NCBI GenBank assembly: GCA_009694185.1
Contig: SHVR01000001.1
Coordinates: forward strand, 62,001-126,000
DNA: 64,000 bases
Reading direction: 5' to 3'
Source: Alphaproteobacteria bacterium
Lineage (GTDB): Bacteria; Pseudomonadota; Alphaproteobacteria; SHVR01
Shown: positions 27,173-35,083 of the stretch, piece by piece
Layout of the letters: every line of letters begins with the position of its first letter
Numbering within the stretch: position 1 is the first letter of the stretch
The notes under the pieces: generated by a model
The model's database searches: none
Told to the model about the DNA's origin: nothing
What the model saw: the letters and a program-made list of their open reading frames with translations, nothing else
Position numbers and translations under genes: made by a program

Positions 27173-27814
27173 CTATAGCCCCGGATAGGCCGCGCCCCAA
27201 CGGTCTTTGTAGACGAACTCCGAGAGCTTGCCGCGCCCGACGGGGCCGAACTTGCCCAGGGGATAGCCCACCGGCAGGATCGCGTAGGAGCGCACACCCG
27301 GCGGCAGGCCCAAGGCGCCGTCCGCCGCCTTCTCGAAGAAGAGATGGCGGGTCGTGAGTGTCGCGCCCAGGCCGAGGGCGCGCGCCGCTAGCAGCATGTT
27401 CTGGACGGCGGGATAGATGGAGGAGCCGGCCCAGCGCGGCGGCGGCTCGGCGCCTTCCTCGAGGCAGGCGACGATCCACACCGGCGCCTCGTGGAAATGC
27501 TCGGTCAGATATTCGACCGCCGCGTGTTGGCGGCGATATTTCTCGGCCGTCACGCCGGGCGGCGGCTGGCTCGCCAGATAGCGTGGCCCGATGATCTCGT
27601 CGAAGGCGCGCTTGTAATGCACCTGGACCGCCTGCTTGATCTTGGCGTCCTTGACCACCAGGAAGCGCCAGCGCTGGGTATTGCCACCATTGGCCGCCCA
27701 GAGGCCGGCTTGCAGGATCTTGGCGATCAGCGCTTCCGGCACCGGGTCCGGCTTCAGGCGCCGCATGGCCCGGGTCGTCTGCATGATCTCGAACAGGCCG
27801 GGGTCATCGGACAT
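27173..27814 (-). CDS. Nitroreductase-family flavoprotein
   Basis: A 213-residue protein of the FMN-dependent nitroreductase fold, with the N-terminal FEIMQTTRAMRRLKPDPVP (FMN phosphate-binding arginines), AANGGNTQRWRFLVVKD, and a C-terminal PVGYPLGKFGPVGR. Such enzymes reduce nitroaromatics, quinones or other electrophiles with NAD(P)H. AAGGAGG lies just upstream of ATG 27814. It shares the 82-bp downstream gap with the frameshifted ABC gene and diverges from the TauD-like gene. Confidence 0.85.
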   Translation of the reverse strand: MSDDPGLFEIMQTTRAMRRLKPDPVPEALIAKILQAGLWAANGGNTQRWRFLVVKDAKIKQAVQVHYKRAFDEIIGPRYLASQPPPGVTAEKYRRQHAAVEYLTEHFHEAPVWIVACLEEGAEPPPRWAGSSIYPAVQNMLLAARALGLGATLTTRHLFFEKAADGALGLPPGVRSYAILPVGYPLGKFGPVGRGKLSEFVYKDRWGAAYPGL

Positions 27815-27903
27815 GGCGTCCTCCTTTGCATGCGTCTGGGTTATTATAGAGGGCAGTCCGTGCCGGCCAAGCCCGGCGATCGGGCGAGGAGGAGGAAGCC
27901 TTT

Positions 27904-28782
27904 ATGGCCATCAGCATCCGCCAGGTCGGTCCCTGTTTTGCGGGCGAAGTCACCGGCGTCGACATCGCCAAAGGGGTGTCGAGCGACGAAGCGGCTGAGA
28001 TCGATGCCGGCATGGATCGCCATGCGGTCCTCGTCTTCCGCGACCAGGTGATCGACGACGACCGGCAATATGCCTTTTCGTGCCATTTCGGGCCGATGGA
28101 AACGGCGACCGGCGACATTGCCCAGGCGGAAGACCGGCGCCTGCCCATGAATATCAACGACATCTCCAATCTGGACAAGCGCGGCGAGGTGCTGGCCCGC
28201 GACGACCGCCGGCGCCTCTTCAATCTCGGCAACATGCTCTGGCATTCCGACAGCTCGTTCAAGCCGACCCCGGCCAAATTCTCGCTGCTGTCGGCGCGCG
28301 CCATCCCGGGCGAGGGCGGCAACACGGAATTTGCCGACATGCGCGCCGCGTGGGATGCACTCGATGCCAAGACCCAGGCCGAATGCCGCGATCTGGTGTG
28401 CGAGCATAGCCTGCTCACCTCCCGGAGCCTCTTGGGCTTCGCCGAGTTCAACGCCGAGGAACGGTTAAAATGGCAGCCGGTGCCCCAACGCCTGGTGCGC
28501 CGTCACCCACGCTCGGGCCGGCTCTCGCTCTACCTGGCCTCCCATGCGGGTGCCATTCGCGGCTGGCCGGTGCCCGAGGCGCGCACGTTCATCCACGACC
28601 TGACCGAGCACGCGACCCAGCGCCAGTTCGTCCATGCCCACCAATGGCGGCAATGGGACCTGGTGATGTGGGACAACCGCACCGTCATGCACCGCGCCCG
28701 GCGCTATGACCATACTCAGGTGCGCGACCTGCACCGGACTACCGTCGCCGACTCAGGCCCGACCCTCGAACAGATGGCCTGA
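27904..28782 (+). CDS. TauD/TfdA-family Fe(II)/2-oxoglutarate dioxygenase
   Basis: A 292-residue enzyme. The iron facial triad is visible as His-x-Asp in LWHSDSSFKPTPAK and the distal His in MWDNRTVMHRARRYD; the arginines of RRYDHTQVRDLHRTT bind 2-oxoglutarate. Related enzymes open with IRQVGPCFAGEVTGVDI, as here, and act on taurine, 2,4-D or other acids. AGGAGGAAG precedes ATG 27904. It converges on a PhyH-type dioxygenase six bases away. Confidence 0.88.
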   Translation: MAISIRQVGPCFAGEVTGVDIAKGVSSDEAAEIDAGMDRHAVLVFRDQVIDDDRQYAFSCHFGPMETATGDIAQAEDRRLPMNINDISNLDKRGEVLARDDRRRLFNLGNMLWHSDSSFKPTPAKFSLLSARAIPGEGGNTEFADMRAAWDALDAKTQAECRDLVCEHSLLTSRSLLGFAEFNAEERLKWQPVPQRLVRRHPRSGRLSLYLASHAGAIRGWPVPEARTFIHDLTEHATQRQFVHAHQWRQWDLVMWDNRTVMHRARRYDHTQVRDLHRTTVADSGPTLEQMA

Positions 28783-28788
28783 CGACCC

Positions 28789-29649
28789 TCAGTCGTGCGC
28801 GCCGGCGGCGAGGCCGTCGAAGCGCGCGACCTGTTCGTTATAGGCCACTCGGTATTGCACATAGGCCGCCTTGTGTGCCGCCTGGGCCGCCGCGTCGAAG
28901 TCGCCGCCGGGCGGCGTCTCCAAGTCGAAATGGCCGAACCGGTCGGTGCCGCGCGCCAGCATGGCCGGCACGCGCACGCTCCCCACATGGCGCACGCCTG
29001 TCGGGATATAACTCACGCCATAGCCGATGCGCCGGTGGGCGGAATGATTGGGCTCCGAGCGATGCACCAGCAGGGTGTTGTGGAACGAGAACTCGCCCGG
29101 CTTCAGTGGCGCGTGAATGGCCTTGCTCGCGTCAAGGGCGACCGCGATCTTCTGGGCGCCGCCATTGATGCTATGGGCATGGGCCTTGCTCTTGTGCATG
29201 AGCTGGCCCATGGCGGGGCTCCCCGGAATGAACTCCATGCAGCCGCTCTCGGCCGATGCGTCGGTGAGCGCCACCCACGCCGTCACATGCTCATGGGGCT
29301 CGAGGCCGAAATATGTGGCGTCCTGGTGCCAGGCGGCGATCATCGGCGTCTTGGGCTCTTTGATGAAGAGCGTGCTGGTATAGATCAGAATGTCGGGGCC
29401 GAGCAGATCCTCGACCGCGTCCAGGACCGCGCCATGGGTCGCGATTTCATAGGCCCAGCGGAAGAGTGCATGGACGCGCAGGCGATAGCTGTTGCCCGGC
29501 GTCGACAGCAGCATGCCTTGAGCGGCCTCGAAGGCCTCGAGTTTAGCCCGATAGTGTCGCGCTTCGTCGGGCGTCAGCCCCGGCACCGGGAACAGGCAGC
29601 CGTCGCGGCGATATCGGGTGACTTCGGCCTCGCTTAGTTTTTTTCCCAT
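28789..29649 (-). CDS. Phytanoyl-CoA dioxygenase (PhyH) family protein
   Basis: A 286-residue Fe(II)/2-oxoglutarate oxygenase. His-x-Asp is in AAWHQDATYFGL and the distal His in LLVHRSEPNHSAHRRIGYG, which also supplies the co-substrate arginine. The body is the usual PhyH double-stranded beta helix. ATG 29649 is chosen because GGAG lies upstream, while an upstream GTG at 29664 abuts the preceding stop and lacks a site. It follows the alpha/beta hydrolase by 15 bp on the same strand. Confidence 0.86.
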   Translation of the reverse strand: MGKKLSEAEVTRYRRDGCLFPVPGLTPDEARHYRAKLEAFEAAQGMLLSTPGNSYRLRVHALFRWAYEIATHGAVLDAVEDLLGPDILIYTSTLFIKEPKTPMIAAWHQDATYFGLEPHEHVTAWVALTDASAESGCMEFIPGSPAMGQLMHKSKAHAHSINGGAQKIAVALDASKAIHAPLKPGEFSFHNTLLVHRSEPNHSAHRRIGYGVSYIPTGVRHVGSVRVPAMLARGTDRFGHFDLETPPGGDFDAAAQAAHKAAYVQYRVAYNEQVARFDGLAAGAHD

Positions 29650-29664
29650 GGGCTGGGTCTCCAC

Positions 29665-30534
29665 TTAATGGGCCGCGAGGATGTCCATGAACATGGCGTT
29701 GAAGGTCTCGGCCGCCTCATAGGCGACCCAGTGGCCGGCGCCCGCAATCACCTGGAACTTGGCCGGCGGCGACAAGCTCTCGAACAATTGCCGGCGCGCC
29801 TCGAGATGGGGGCCGGCGGTCGAGTCCTTCCCGCCCCAGATGCCGAATATCGGCACCCGGAGTTGGTCGAGCGCAAGCTTCAGCGTGTCGCCGCCAGGGA
29901 TGGCGCCGCTACGGATGCGTGCCCGCCCGGTGTTTTCGACCTGGATGTGGAGGGCCAGCGGGTCGATGCGCCGCTCGTCCCCGAACATGACGATGGCCAG
30001 ATTCTGCCGGTGGATGTCGAGGACTTCAGCCGCCGTCATGGCGCGGTTGGGCTTGGCGAGCGCCGGGCGCTTCGCCATGGGGAGGCCGAGCGCGTTGGAG
30101 CCCACCAATGTGAAACTCCGGACCCGTGCTCCGAGGCGCGAAGCCGTCGGTCCGCCGACGATGCCGCCGAAGGAAAAGCCGGCAAGATGAAAACCCATGG
30201 GCGCCGGTAGGATGGCCTCGATGCCGGCCGCCACGATTGCCGCGAGGCTCGTCGCATCGAAGGGGAGCGGTGGGGTATGGGAATCCCCCATGCCGGGCAG
30301 GTCGGCCGCCACCACCATCCAGCGTTGGGCGAGTATGGGAATGTTGCGCACCCAATGGGTCCAGGAGCCGAAGCTGCCATGCAGCAGGACGACCGGTTCT
30401 CCAGTGCCCCAGACGTGCCAGACCATGTGGCCCTCGCCCGAGGGCGTCTCGACGCGCCGGGCGTCGGCCACCAGGCGCGCCAGGCTGGCGCTCGGGGGTT
30501 CGCTGGTGTGGATGTTGGTGACGTCGTTCGGCAT
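29665..30534 (-). CDS. Alpha/beta hydrolase
   Basis: A 289-residue hydrolase: oxyanion motif GEPVVLLHGSFGSWTHWV, nucleophile elbow HLAGFSFGGIVGG (Ser in GxSxG), acid residue around IFGIWGGKDSTAG, and catalytic His in VIAGAGHWVAYEA. No signal peptide is visible. Substrate is unknown; position upstream of the PhyH gene and beside a CoA-transferase suggests a role in the same catabolic pathway. It diverges from the CaiB/BaiF gene. Confidence 0.87.
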   Translation of the reverse strand: MPNDVTNIHTSEPPSASLARLVADARRVETPSGEGHMVWHVWGTGEPVVLLHGSFGSWTHWVRNIPILAQRWMVVAADLPGMGDSHTPPLPFDATSLAAIVAAGIEAILPAPMGFHLAGFSFGGIVGGPTASRLGARVRSFTLVGSNALGLPMAKRPALAKPNRAMTAAEVLDIHRQNLAIVMFGDERRIDPLALHIQVENTGRARIRSGAIPGGDTLKLALDQLRVPIFGIWGGKDSTAGPHLEARRQLFESLSPPAKFQVIAGAGHWVAYEAAETFNAMFMDILAAH

Positions 30535-30635
30535 GCTATGGCTCAGGCGGCTTGCGGGGTGGCGTAACGCTATCCGGCATCGCCCATCACCCGCAATGCT
30601 ACATTGCGGCCAATGATAAAGGGGAGAAGCTGCCC

Positions 30636-31859
30636 ATGCCGTCCGCCGGTCCGCTCGCGGGCATCCGCGTCATCGATTTCACCCGCGTGCTCGCCGGTCC
30701 CTATTGCACCATGACCTTGGGCGATCTCGGCGCCGAGGTCATCAAGGTCGAGAGCCCGGCGGGCGGCGACGATACGCGCAACTTCCGGCCACCCGAGGTG
30801 GGCGGCGAATCGACTTATTTCTTGATGATGAACCGCAACAAGAAAAGCCTCGCCCTCGACATCGCCAAGCCCGAAGGCCAGGCCGTGGTGCGCGATCTGG
30901 TGGCCGGCGCCGACGTGGTGATCGAGAATTTCCGCACCGGCGTTATGGCGCGGCGCGGCCTCGACTATGCAAGCCTCGCCCTCGTGAATCCCCGCCTCGT
31001 CTATTGCTCGATCTCGGGCTATGGCCGGACCGGGCCGTTCGCCGAGCGGGCGGGCTATGATCCGATCGTCCAGGCGGAGGCGGGCTTCATGGCGCTGAAT
31101 GGCGAACCCGACGGCGAGCCGCTCCGGACCGGCATCTCGATCATGGATATCATTACCGGCCTCTTCGCCGCCCAGGCGATCCTGGCCGCCATCATCCAGC
31201 GCGGGCCCACGGGCGAGGGCCAGCGCATCGACGTGCCGCTCTACGATACCGCCCTCAATATGCTGGGCCAAGCGGCGAGCGCTTATCTCAATACGGGCCA
31301 TGTCATGGGCCGGGCCGGCAACAGCAATCTGGTGGCCCAGCCGGTCGGCGCCTTCGAGTGCGCCGACGGTCTGGTCATGCTGGCCATGACCACCGATGCC
31401 CTCTTCCGGCGCTTCGCCGACGAGGTGCTGGGCGACGCCAGTTTCGCGCGCCGTCCGGAATTCGCCGACAATTCGGCGCGCCTTGCCAATCGGGCGCTTT
31501 TGACCGCCGAACTCAACCGTATTTTGAAGGGCGACCGGCGCGATGCCTGGATCGCCAAGGCGCGCATGGCCGGCATTCCGGCGGGGCCGATCCGCGGCGT
31601 CGACGAGGCGCTCGACTCGGACGAGACCCGCCGCCGCGAACTCATCGTCGCGATGGACCACCCGACGGCGGGCCGCGTCAAGGGCCTCGCCTCGCCCATG
31701 CATCTTTCGAAGACGCCTGTGCGCGAACCCGTGGCGGCACCGCTCTTGGGCCAGCACACGGCGCTGGTCCTCAGCGAGGTGGCGGGCTACGACCCGGCGC
31801 GCATCCAGGCGCTCGTGGCGGCCGGGGTGGTACCATCCTCGGCCATCGAGGTCGAATGA
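30636..31859 (+). CDS. CaiB/BaiF family (class III) CoA-transferase
   Basis: A 407-residue enzyme with IRVIDFTRVLAGPYCTMTLG at the N-terminus, the CoA-binding region EVIKVESPAGGDDTRNF, and GYDPIVQAEAGFMALNG containing the catalytic aspartate. GGGGAGAAG precedes ATG 30636. Class III transferases move CoA between carboxylic acids through mixed anhydride intermediates. This is one of three such genes in the window; substrate is not predictable. Confidence 0.9.
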   Translation: MPSAGPLAGIRVIDFTRVLAGPYCTMTLGDLGAEVIKVESPAGGDDTRNFRPPEVGGESTYFLMMNRNKKSLALDIAKPEGQAVVRDLVAGADVVIENFRTGVMARRGLDYASLALVNPRLVYCSISGYGRTGPFAERAGYDPIVQAEAGFMALNGEPDGEPLRTGISIMDIITGLFAAQAILAAIIQRGPTGEGQRIDVPLYDTALNMLGQAASAYLNTGHVMGRAGNSNLVAQPVGAFECADGLVMLAMTTDALFRRFADEVLGDASFARRPEFADNSARLANRALLTAELNRILKGDRRDAWIAKARMAGIPAGPIRGVDEALDSDETRRRELIVAMDHPTAGRVKGLASPMHLSKTPVREPVAAPLLGQHTALVLSEVAGYDPARIQALVAAGVVPSSAIEVE

Positions 31860-31863
31860 CGAC

Positions 31864-32493
31864 CTAGCCGCCGGCTATGTGTTTGCGGATGGTCGCGGCC
31901 ATGGTCTCGGGCTTGGTGTTGGGCCCGAAATGCGCGAGGTAGCGGCCGTCCGGTCCCATCAGATAGACAATCGAGCTGTGGTCCATCAGATATTGGCTGG
32001 CGTCGCGGGCATCGTTGCGCCGGTAATAGACCCGGTAGGCCTTGGCCGCCTTGGCCACCGCCTGGGCGCTGCCGGTCAGGCCGATCAGGCGGGGATGGAA
32101 GTTACCCACATAGTCCTTCATGGCCGCCGGCGTGTCGCGTTCGGGATCGATGGTGATGAAGAGGGGCTGGACGGACTCGGCCAGGGGGCCGAGCCGGTCG
32201 AGGGCGGCACTCATGACCTGGAGTTCGGTCGGGCACACGTCGGGGCAGAAGGTGAAACCGAAATAGACCAGCAGGTGGCGGCCGCGAAACTCGCCCTCGC
32301 TGCGTTCGACGCCCTCGCCGTCGATGAGCGTGAATGGCCCGCCAATCTGGGCTTCGCCAAGGGTCGCGACCGTTCGCACGCTGGCGACCGGCGCATTTGT
32401 CAATTTATGGACGACCACGAAGGCGAATGTGCCGACGGCGAACAGGGCGGCCCCGATTAGACCCCACACGACGGAGCGCGGCACCGGCGCCAT
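31864..32493 (-). CDS. SCO1/SenC family copper-dependent assembly protein
   Basis: A 209-residue thioredoxin-fold protein with an N-terminal membrane anchor (WGLIGAALFAVGTFAFVVV), the copper-binding GFTFCPDVCPTELQ (Cys83, Cys87) and the distal histidine in LMDHSSIVYLMGPDG. SCO proteins deliver copper to, or reduce thiols of, the CuA centre of cytochrome c oxidase at the outer face of the inner membrane. It starts four bases after the upstream small membrane-protein gene. Confidence 0.92.
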   Translation of the reverse strand: MAPVPRSVVWGLIGAALFAVGTFAFVVVHKLTNAPVASVRTVATLGEAQIGGPFTLIDGEGVERSEGEFRGRHLLVYFGFTFCPDVCPTELQVMSAALDRLGPLAESVQPLFITIDPERDTPAAMKDYVGNFHPRLIGLTGSAQAVAKAAKAYRVYYRRNDARDASQYLMDHSSIVYLMGPDGRYLAHFGPNTKPETMAATIRKHIAGG

Positions 32494-32497
32494 CAGG

Positions 32498-32908
32498 TCA
32501 TTGCACCAGGCTGATCAGCACGCCGAGGCTGGCGAACAATTGGGCCAACGCGATCAACACGCTGAGGCGATGCAGTTTCTCGAACCATTCCCGCGTCTTC
32601 GAAGAGCCATCCTCGCGCCGATCGTAGAGCCGATTGACGATCGGCATCAACAATTGCCGGTTCAAGACGAATCCGCCGGCCACCAAGGCCATGATCGCGG
32701 CCTCTTGCGGTCGCTTTGTCGCCAGCAGGGCGGCACCCAGCGCGGCGAGGATGGCCATGACCAGGTAATAGATCGCAAAGATGCCTCGCACGAAGGAATC
32801 CGCCACCTCTTTCGGTAAGCGCGCGAAGGCGAGCGGCGTGAAAAACGCAGAGAAGGTCAGCATGCCGCCCAGCAGAATGGCGCAGGCGATGATCGCGGCG
32901 GTTATCAA
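32498..32908 (-). CDS. DUF4149-like small integral membrane protein
   Basis: A 136-residue protein with four hydrophobic segments: TAAIIACAILLGGMLTFSAF, FAIYYLVMAILAALGAALLA, AAIMALVAGGFVLNRQLLMP, and SVLIALAQLFASLGVLISLV. The topology and the conserved LNRQLLMPIVNRLYDRR fit the DUF4149/TMEM205-like group. The start is judged to be TTG 32908 because GGGGAGGG lies six bases upstream; longer in-frame starts to 32980 lack this. It is translated with the Sco1 gene. Confidence 0.75.
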   Translation of the reverse strand: MITAAIIACAILLGGMLTFSAFFTPLAFARLPKEVADSFVRGIFAIYYLVMAILAALGAALLATKRPQEAAIMALVAGGFVLNRQLLMPIVNRLYDRREDGSSKTREWFEKLHRLSVLIALAQLFASLGVLISLVQ

Positions 32909-33069
32909 TTGGCCCTCCCCAGGGTGCGGCCTCGTCCTAACTACCTGGATTCGCCCGGCCGCGAAACGCCGTTCAGCCACTGTTAACCGAGACGGGGCTT
33001 TCCTGTGGCCGCATGAGCCGGTATAGGTGCCGTGGCTCCCGGATGGCGGGGCCGGCCAGGAGACACGGG

Positions 33070-34020
33070 ATGCGGCAGGCGTTGTTCCGATGGGGGATCA
33101 TGGCGTTGGCGGCCGTGGCGGTTGCCCCGCCGGTTGACGCATCCGGCACGATTTACGATCTCGGTCCCTATATCGCCCAATTGCCGCCATCCTGGTGGGT
33201 GGCGCCAAGTCGCACCGGCACGGTACCGCTGCCCGCTCCGGCCCCGGCGGTACCCGTATCGGTACCGGCCCCGAGTGTCGCGGCGCCACCCGAGGCGCTG
33301 ATCGCGCAAACCCGCGAGGTACCGCCGCCGCTCGCCCCGGCCACGACCCAAGGCCGGGAATCGCCGCCGCCGCCGCCGCGCCTGGTAGACCAGCCCCGGG
33401 TGGTCCTACCTGTCACGGCGCCCGACGCCGGACCGCGCGGCCCCCTCAGCCGCCCGGCGCCGCCACCGCCCGGCGCCAAGGTGCTTTGGCCGCCGATCGC
33501 CGGCCATGTGGGGCGGCAAGTCTCGCAATTGGAGCGCTTTGTCGACCGACCACCCTGGGTATCCGAAATCCGGACGGGCATCATGTTGCACGACATCGGC
33601 CTCGATGGCCGCACGGAAGAGGGCGGGTTCGATTTCAATGGCGAGTTGCTGTTCCAGGCGCCCGCTTGGATGCGGGCGATCGGCGCGCCCCGGCCGCACC
33701 TTGGCGCCAATGTGAACAGCGACGGCGACACCAGCCTGTTTTATGCCGGCCTGACTTGGACGGCACAGTTTTCCGGTGGCGTTTTCTTCGAGGGTAGCCT
33801 TGGCGCCGCACTGCATGACGGCGTGGAAGAAGACCCGCGCGGCCGGCAGCGGGAACTCGGTTGCCGCGTGCTCGCCCGAGTCGCGGTGACGGCCGGCTAT
33901 TTATTCGACGGGGGGCCGCACAGCCTGTCGCTCATGCTGGAACATGTCGACAATCTGGGCGCCTGCGATCGCAACGAGGGCCTCGACAATTTCGGCATGC
34001 GTTACGGGTACAGGTTCTAG
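33070..34020 (+). CDS. PagL-like (lipid A 3-O-deacylase family) outer-membrane protein with altered active site
   Basis: A 316-residue exported protein. Residues 1-24 form a signal peptide, about 50-140 a Pro/Ala/Val-rich low-complexity linker, and about 155-316 an eight-strand-like beta-barrel matching bacterial acyloxyacyl hydrolases/PagL. The ending NEGLDNFGMRYGYRF is the family C-terminal strand with terminal Phe. PagL uses a His-x-Ser motif with a glutamate; here the corresponding segment is LEHVDNLGA, giving His292 and Asp294 where serine is expected, with Glu303 present. AGGAGA precedes ATG 33070. The extended proline-rich linker is absent from classical PagL. Confidence 0.7.
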   Translation: MRQALFRWGIMALAAVAVAPPVDASGTIYDLGPYIAQLPPSWWVAPSRTGTVPLPAPAPAVPVSVPAPSVAAPPEALIAQTREVPPPLAPATTQGRESPPPPPRLVDQPRVVLPVTAPDAGPRGPLSRPAPPPPGAKVLWPPIAGHVGRQVSQLERFVDRPPWVSEIRTGIMLHDIGLDGRTEEGGFDFNGELLFQAPAWMRAIGAPRPHLGANVNSDGDTSLFYAGLTWTAQFSGGVFFEGSLGAALHDGVEEDPRGRQRELGCRVLARVAVTAGYLFDGGPHSLSLMLEHVDNLGACDRNEGLDNFGMRYGYRF

Positions 34021-34054
34021 CCCAGCTATTCCGGCGGCCCAGCTATTCCGGCGG
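34021..34054. repeat. Perfect 17-bp tandem duplication between convergent genes
   Basis: CCCAGCTATTCCGGCGG occurs twice head to tail, immediately after the PagL-like stop codon. The second copy holds the stop codon of the convergent DehI-like gene; the first carries the same TAG again in a different frame. No stem-loop is evident. Confidence 0.7.
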
Positions 34055-34885
34055 CATGGCGCGGCGCAAGAGGGCGCAAATCGGCACCATGCGGCCGATC
34101 GGCCCGCGCACGAACATGGTCATGGCGGTGCGAGTCTTGTCATGTATATCCGTGGGCAAACTCGGCATCGGACCGAGCTGATCGAGGAGGGCGTCGGCCT
34201 CGACGCGGCTTGCGGCGGCGGCCGCCCGGATCGCTTCCGTCAGCCGGCCGTCGGCGGCAAGCGGCGTCAGCAGCGTGTGCGCAAGGGCGAGGAAGCCCGG
34301 CCAATGGGCCAGGTGGCGATACATGCTGGCAAGGACGCCGTCGTCGAGTCGGGCGCCGAGCCGGTCGATCTGTTGCACCAGGGCCGCCGTCGCGGGCGCC
34401 ATCTCGGCCAAGGCCAGCAGCTTCGGCAACGGCCCGAGCGGCGCCTCGATGTTCGGGCTGCGCGGCTCGCTCGGCGGGCCGGGGGCGGCCTTGCCGTCGA
34501 GTTTGAGCAGAAGCGTGGTCAAGGCGGCCAGATTGACCGCATTGCTGCGATTGTATGAATCAAGCACGTTCAGGATCGAGACTTCCTCGGCTTCGAAGAT
34601 GCCCAACACCTCGAGCGCGGCGCGCGAGAGCGACGGCAAATCGGGGAGCGGCAGGCGCCGGCGGAGCGCGTTGCCGGCGGCCATGGCGGCACCCGACTCG
34701 TAGATCGGCCTCACCGCCGCCCAGCTACAGGCCAACGCGCCCGGCAGAAGCGCGATGTGCCGCCACACCAGGTTGACGACTTGCACCCCGGTCACATGGC
34801 GGATATCGGTGAACAGATCGGCGATGTCGCCGGTTGCCGAATCCTCCGGAATGGCGGTGACGGGATCGCCCGTTTCGATGGCCAT
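34043..34885 (-). CDS. DehI-like (halocarboxylic acid dehalogenase family) protein
   Basis: A 280-residue, mostly helical cytoplasmic protein. Two halves share a similar pattern: DIRHVTGVQVVNLVWRHIAL then PGALACSWAAVRPIYESG, and LASMYRHLAHWPGFLALAH further on. This resembles the pseudo-repeat architecture of group I haloacid dehalogenases (DehI, PF10778), but the catalytic Asp cannot be placed with certainty. Many genes so annotated have unknown function. It diverges from a CobD-like gene. Confidence 0.5.
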   Translation of the reverse strand: MAIETGDPVTAIPEDSATGDIADLFTDIRHVTGVQVVNLVWRHIALLPGALACSWAAVRPIYESGAAMAAGNALRRRLPLPDLPSLSRAALEVLGIFEAEEVSILNVLDSYNRSNAVNLAALTTLLLKLDGKAAPGPPSEPRSPNIEAPLGPLPKLLALAEMAPATAALVQQIDRLGARLDDGVLASMYRHLAHWPGFLALAHTLLTPLAADGRLTEAIRAAAAASRVEADALLDQLGPMPSLPTDIHDKTRTAMTMFVRGPIGRMVPICALLRRAMPPE

Positions 34886-35083
34886 GGAGGGTTGGTCACT
34901 CCCTGGTGGGCCGCGCGGCCCCTGTCAATCGATAGAGCATCGATTGTCTCGCCTCCCGGATGCTGTGGCAACCGTGGGCGATCGGCGCCATGCTGGCGGC
35001 TGCCGGCGGTCCGGCCGACGGGCTTGGGGCGGCGGTCGACGAACGCCTGTTCTGCAACTTCTGCAACGGCCTGATAGACCCTG

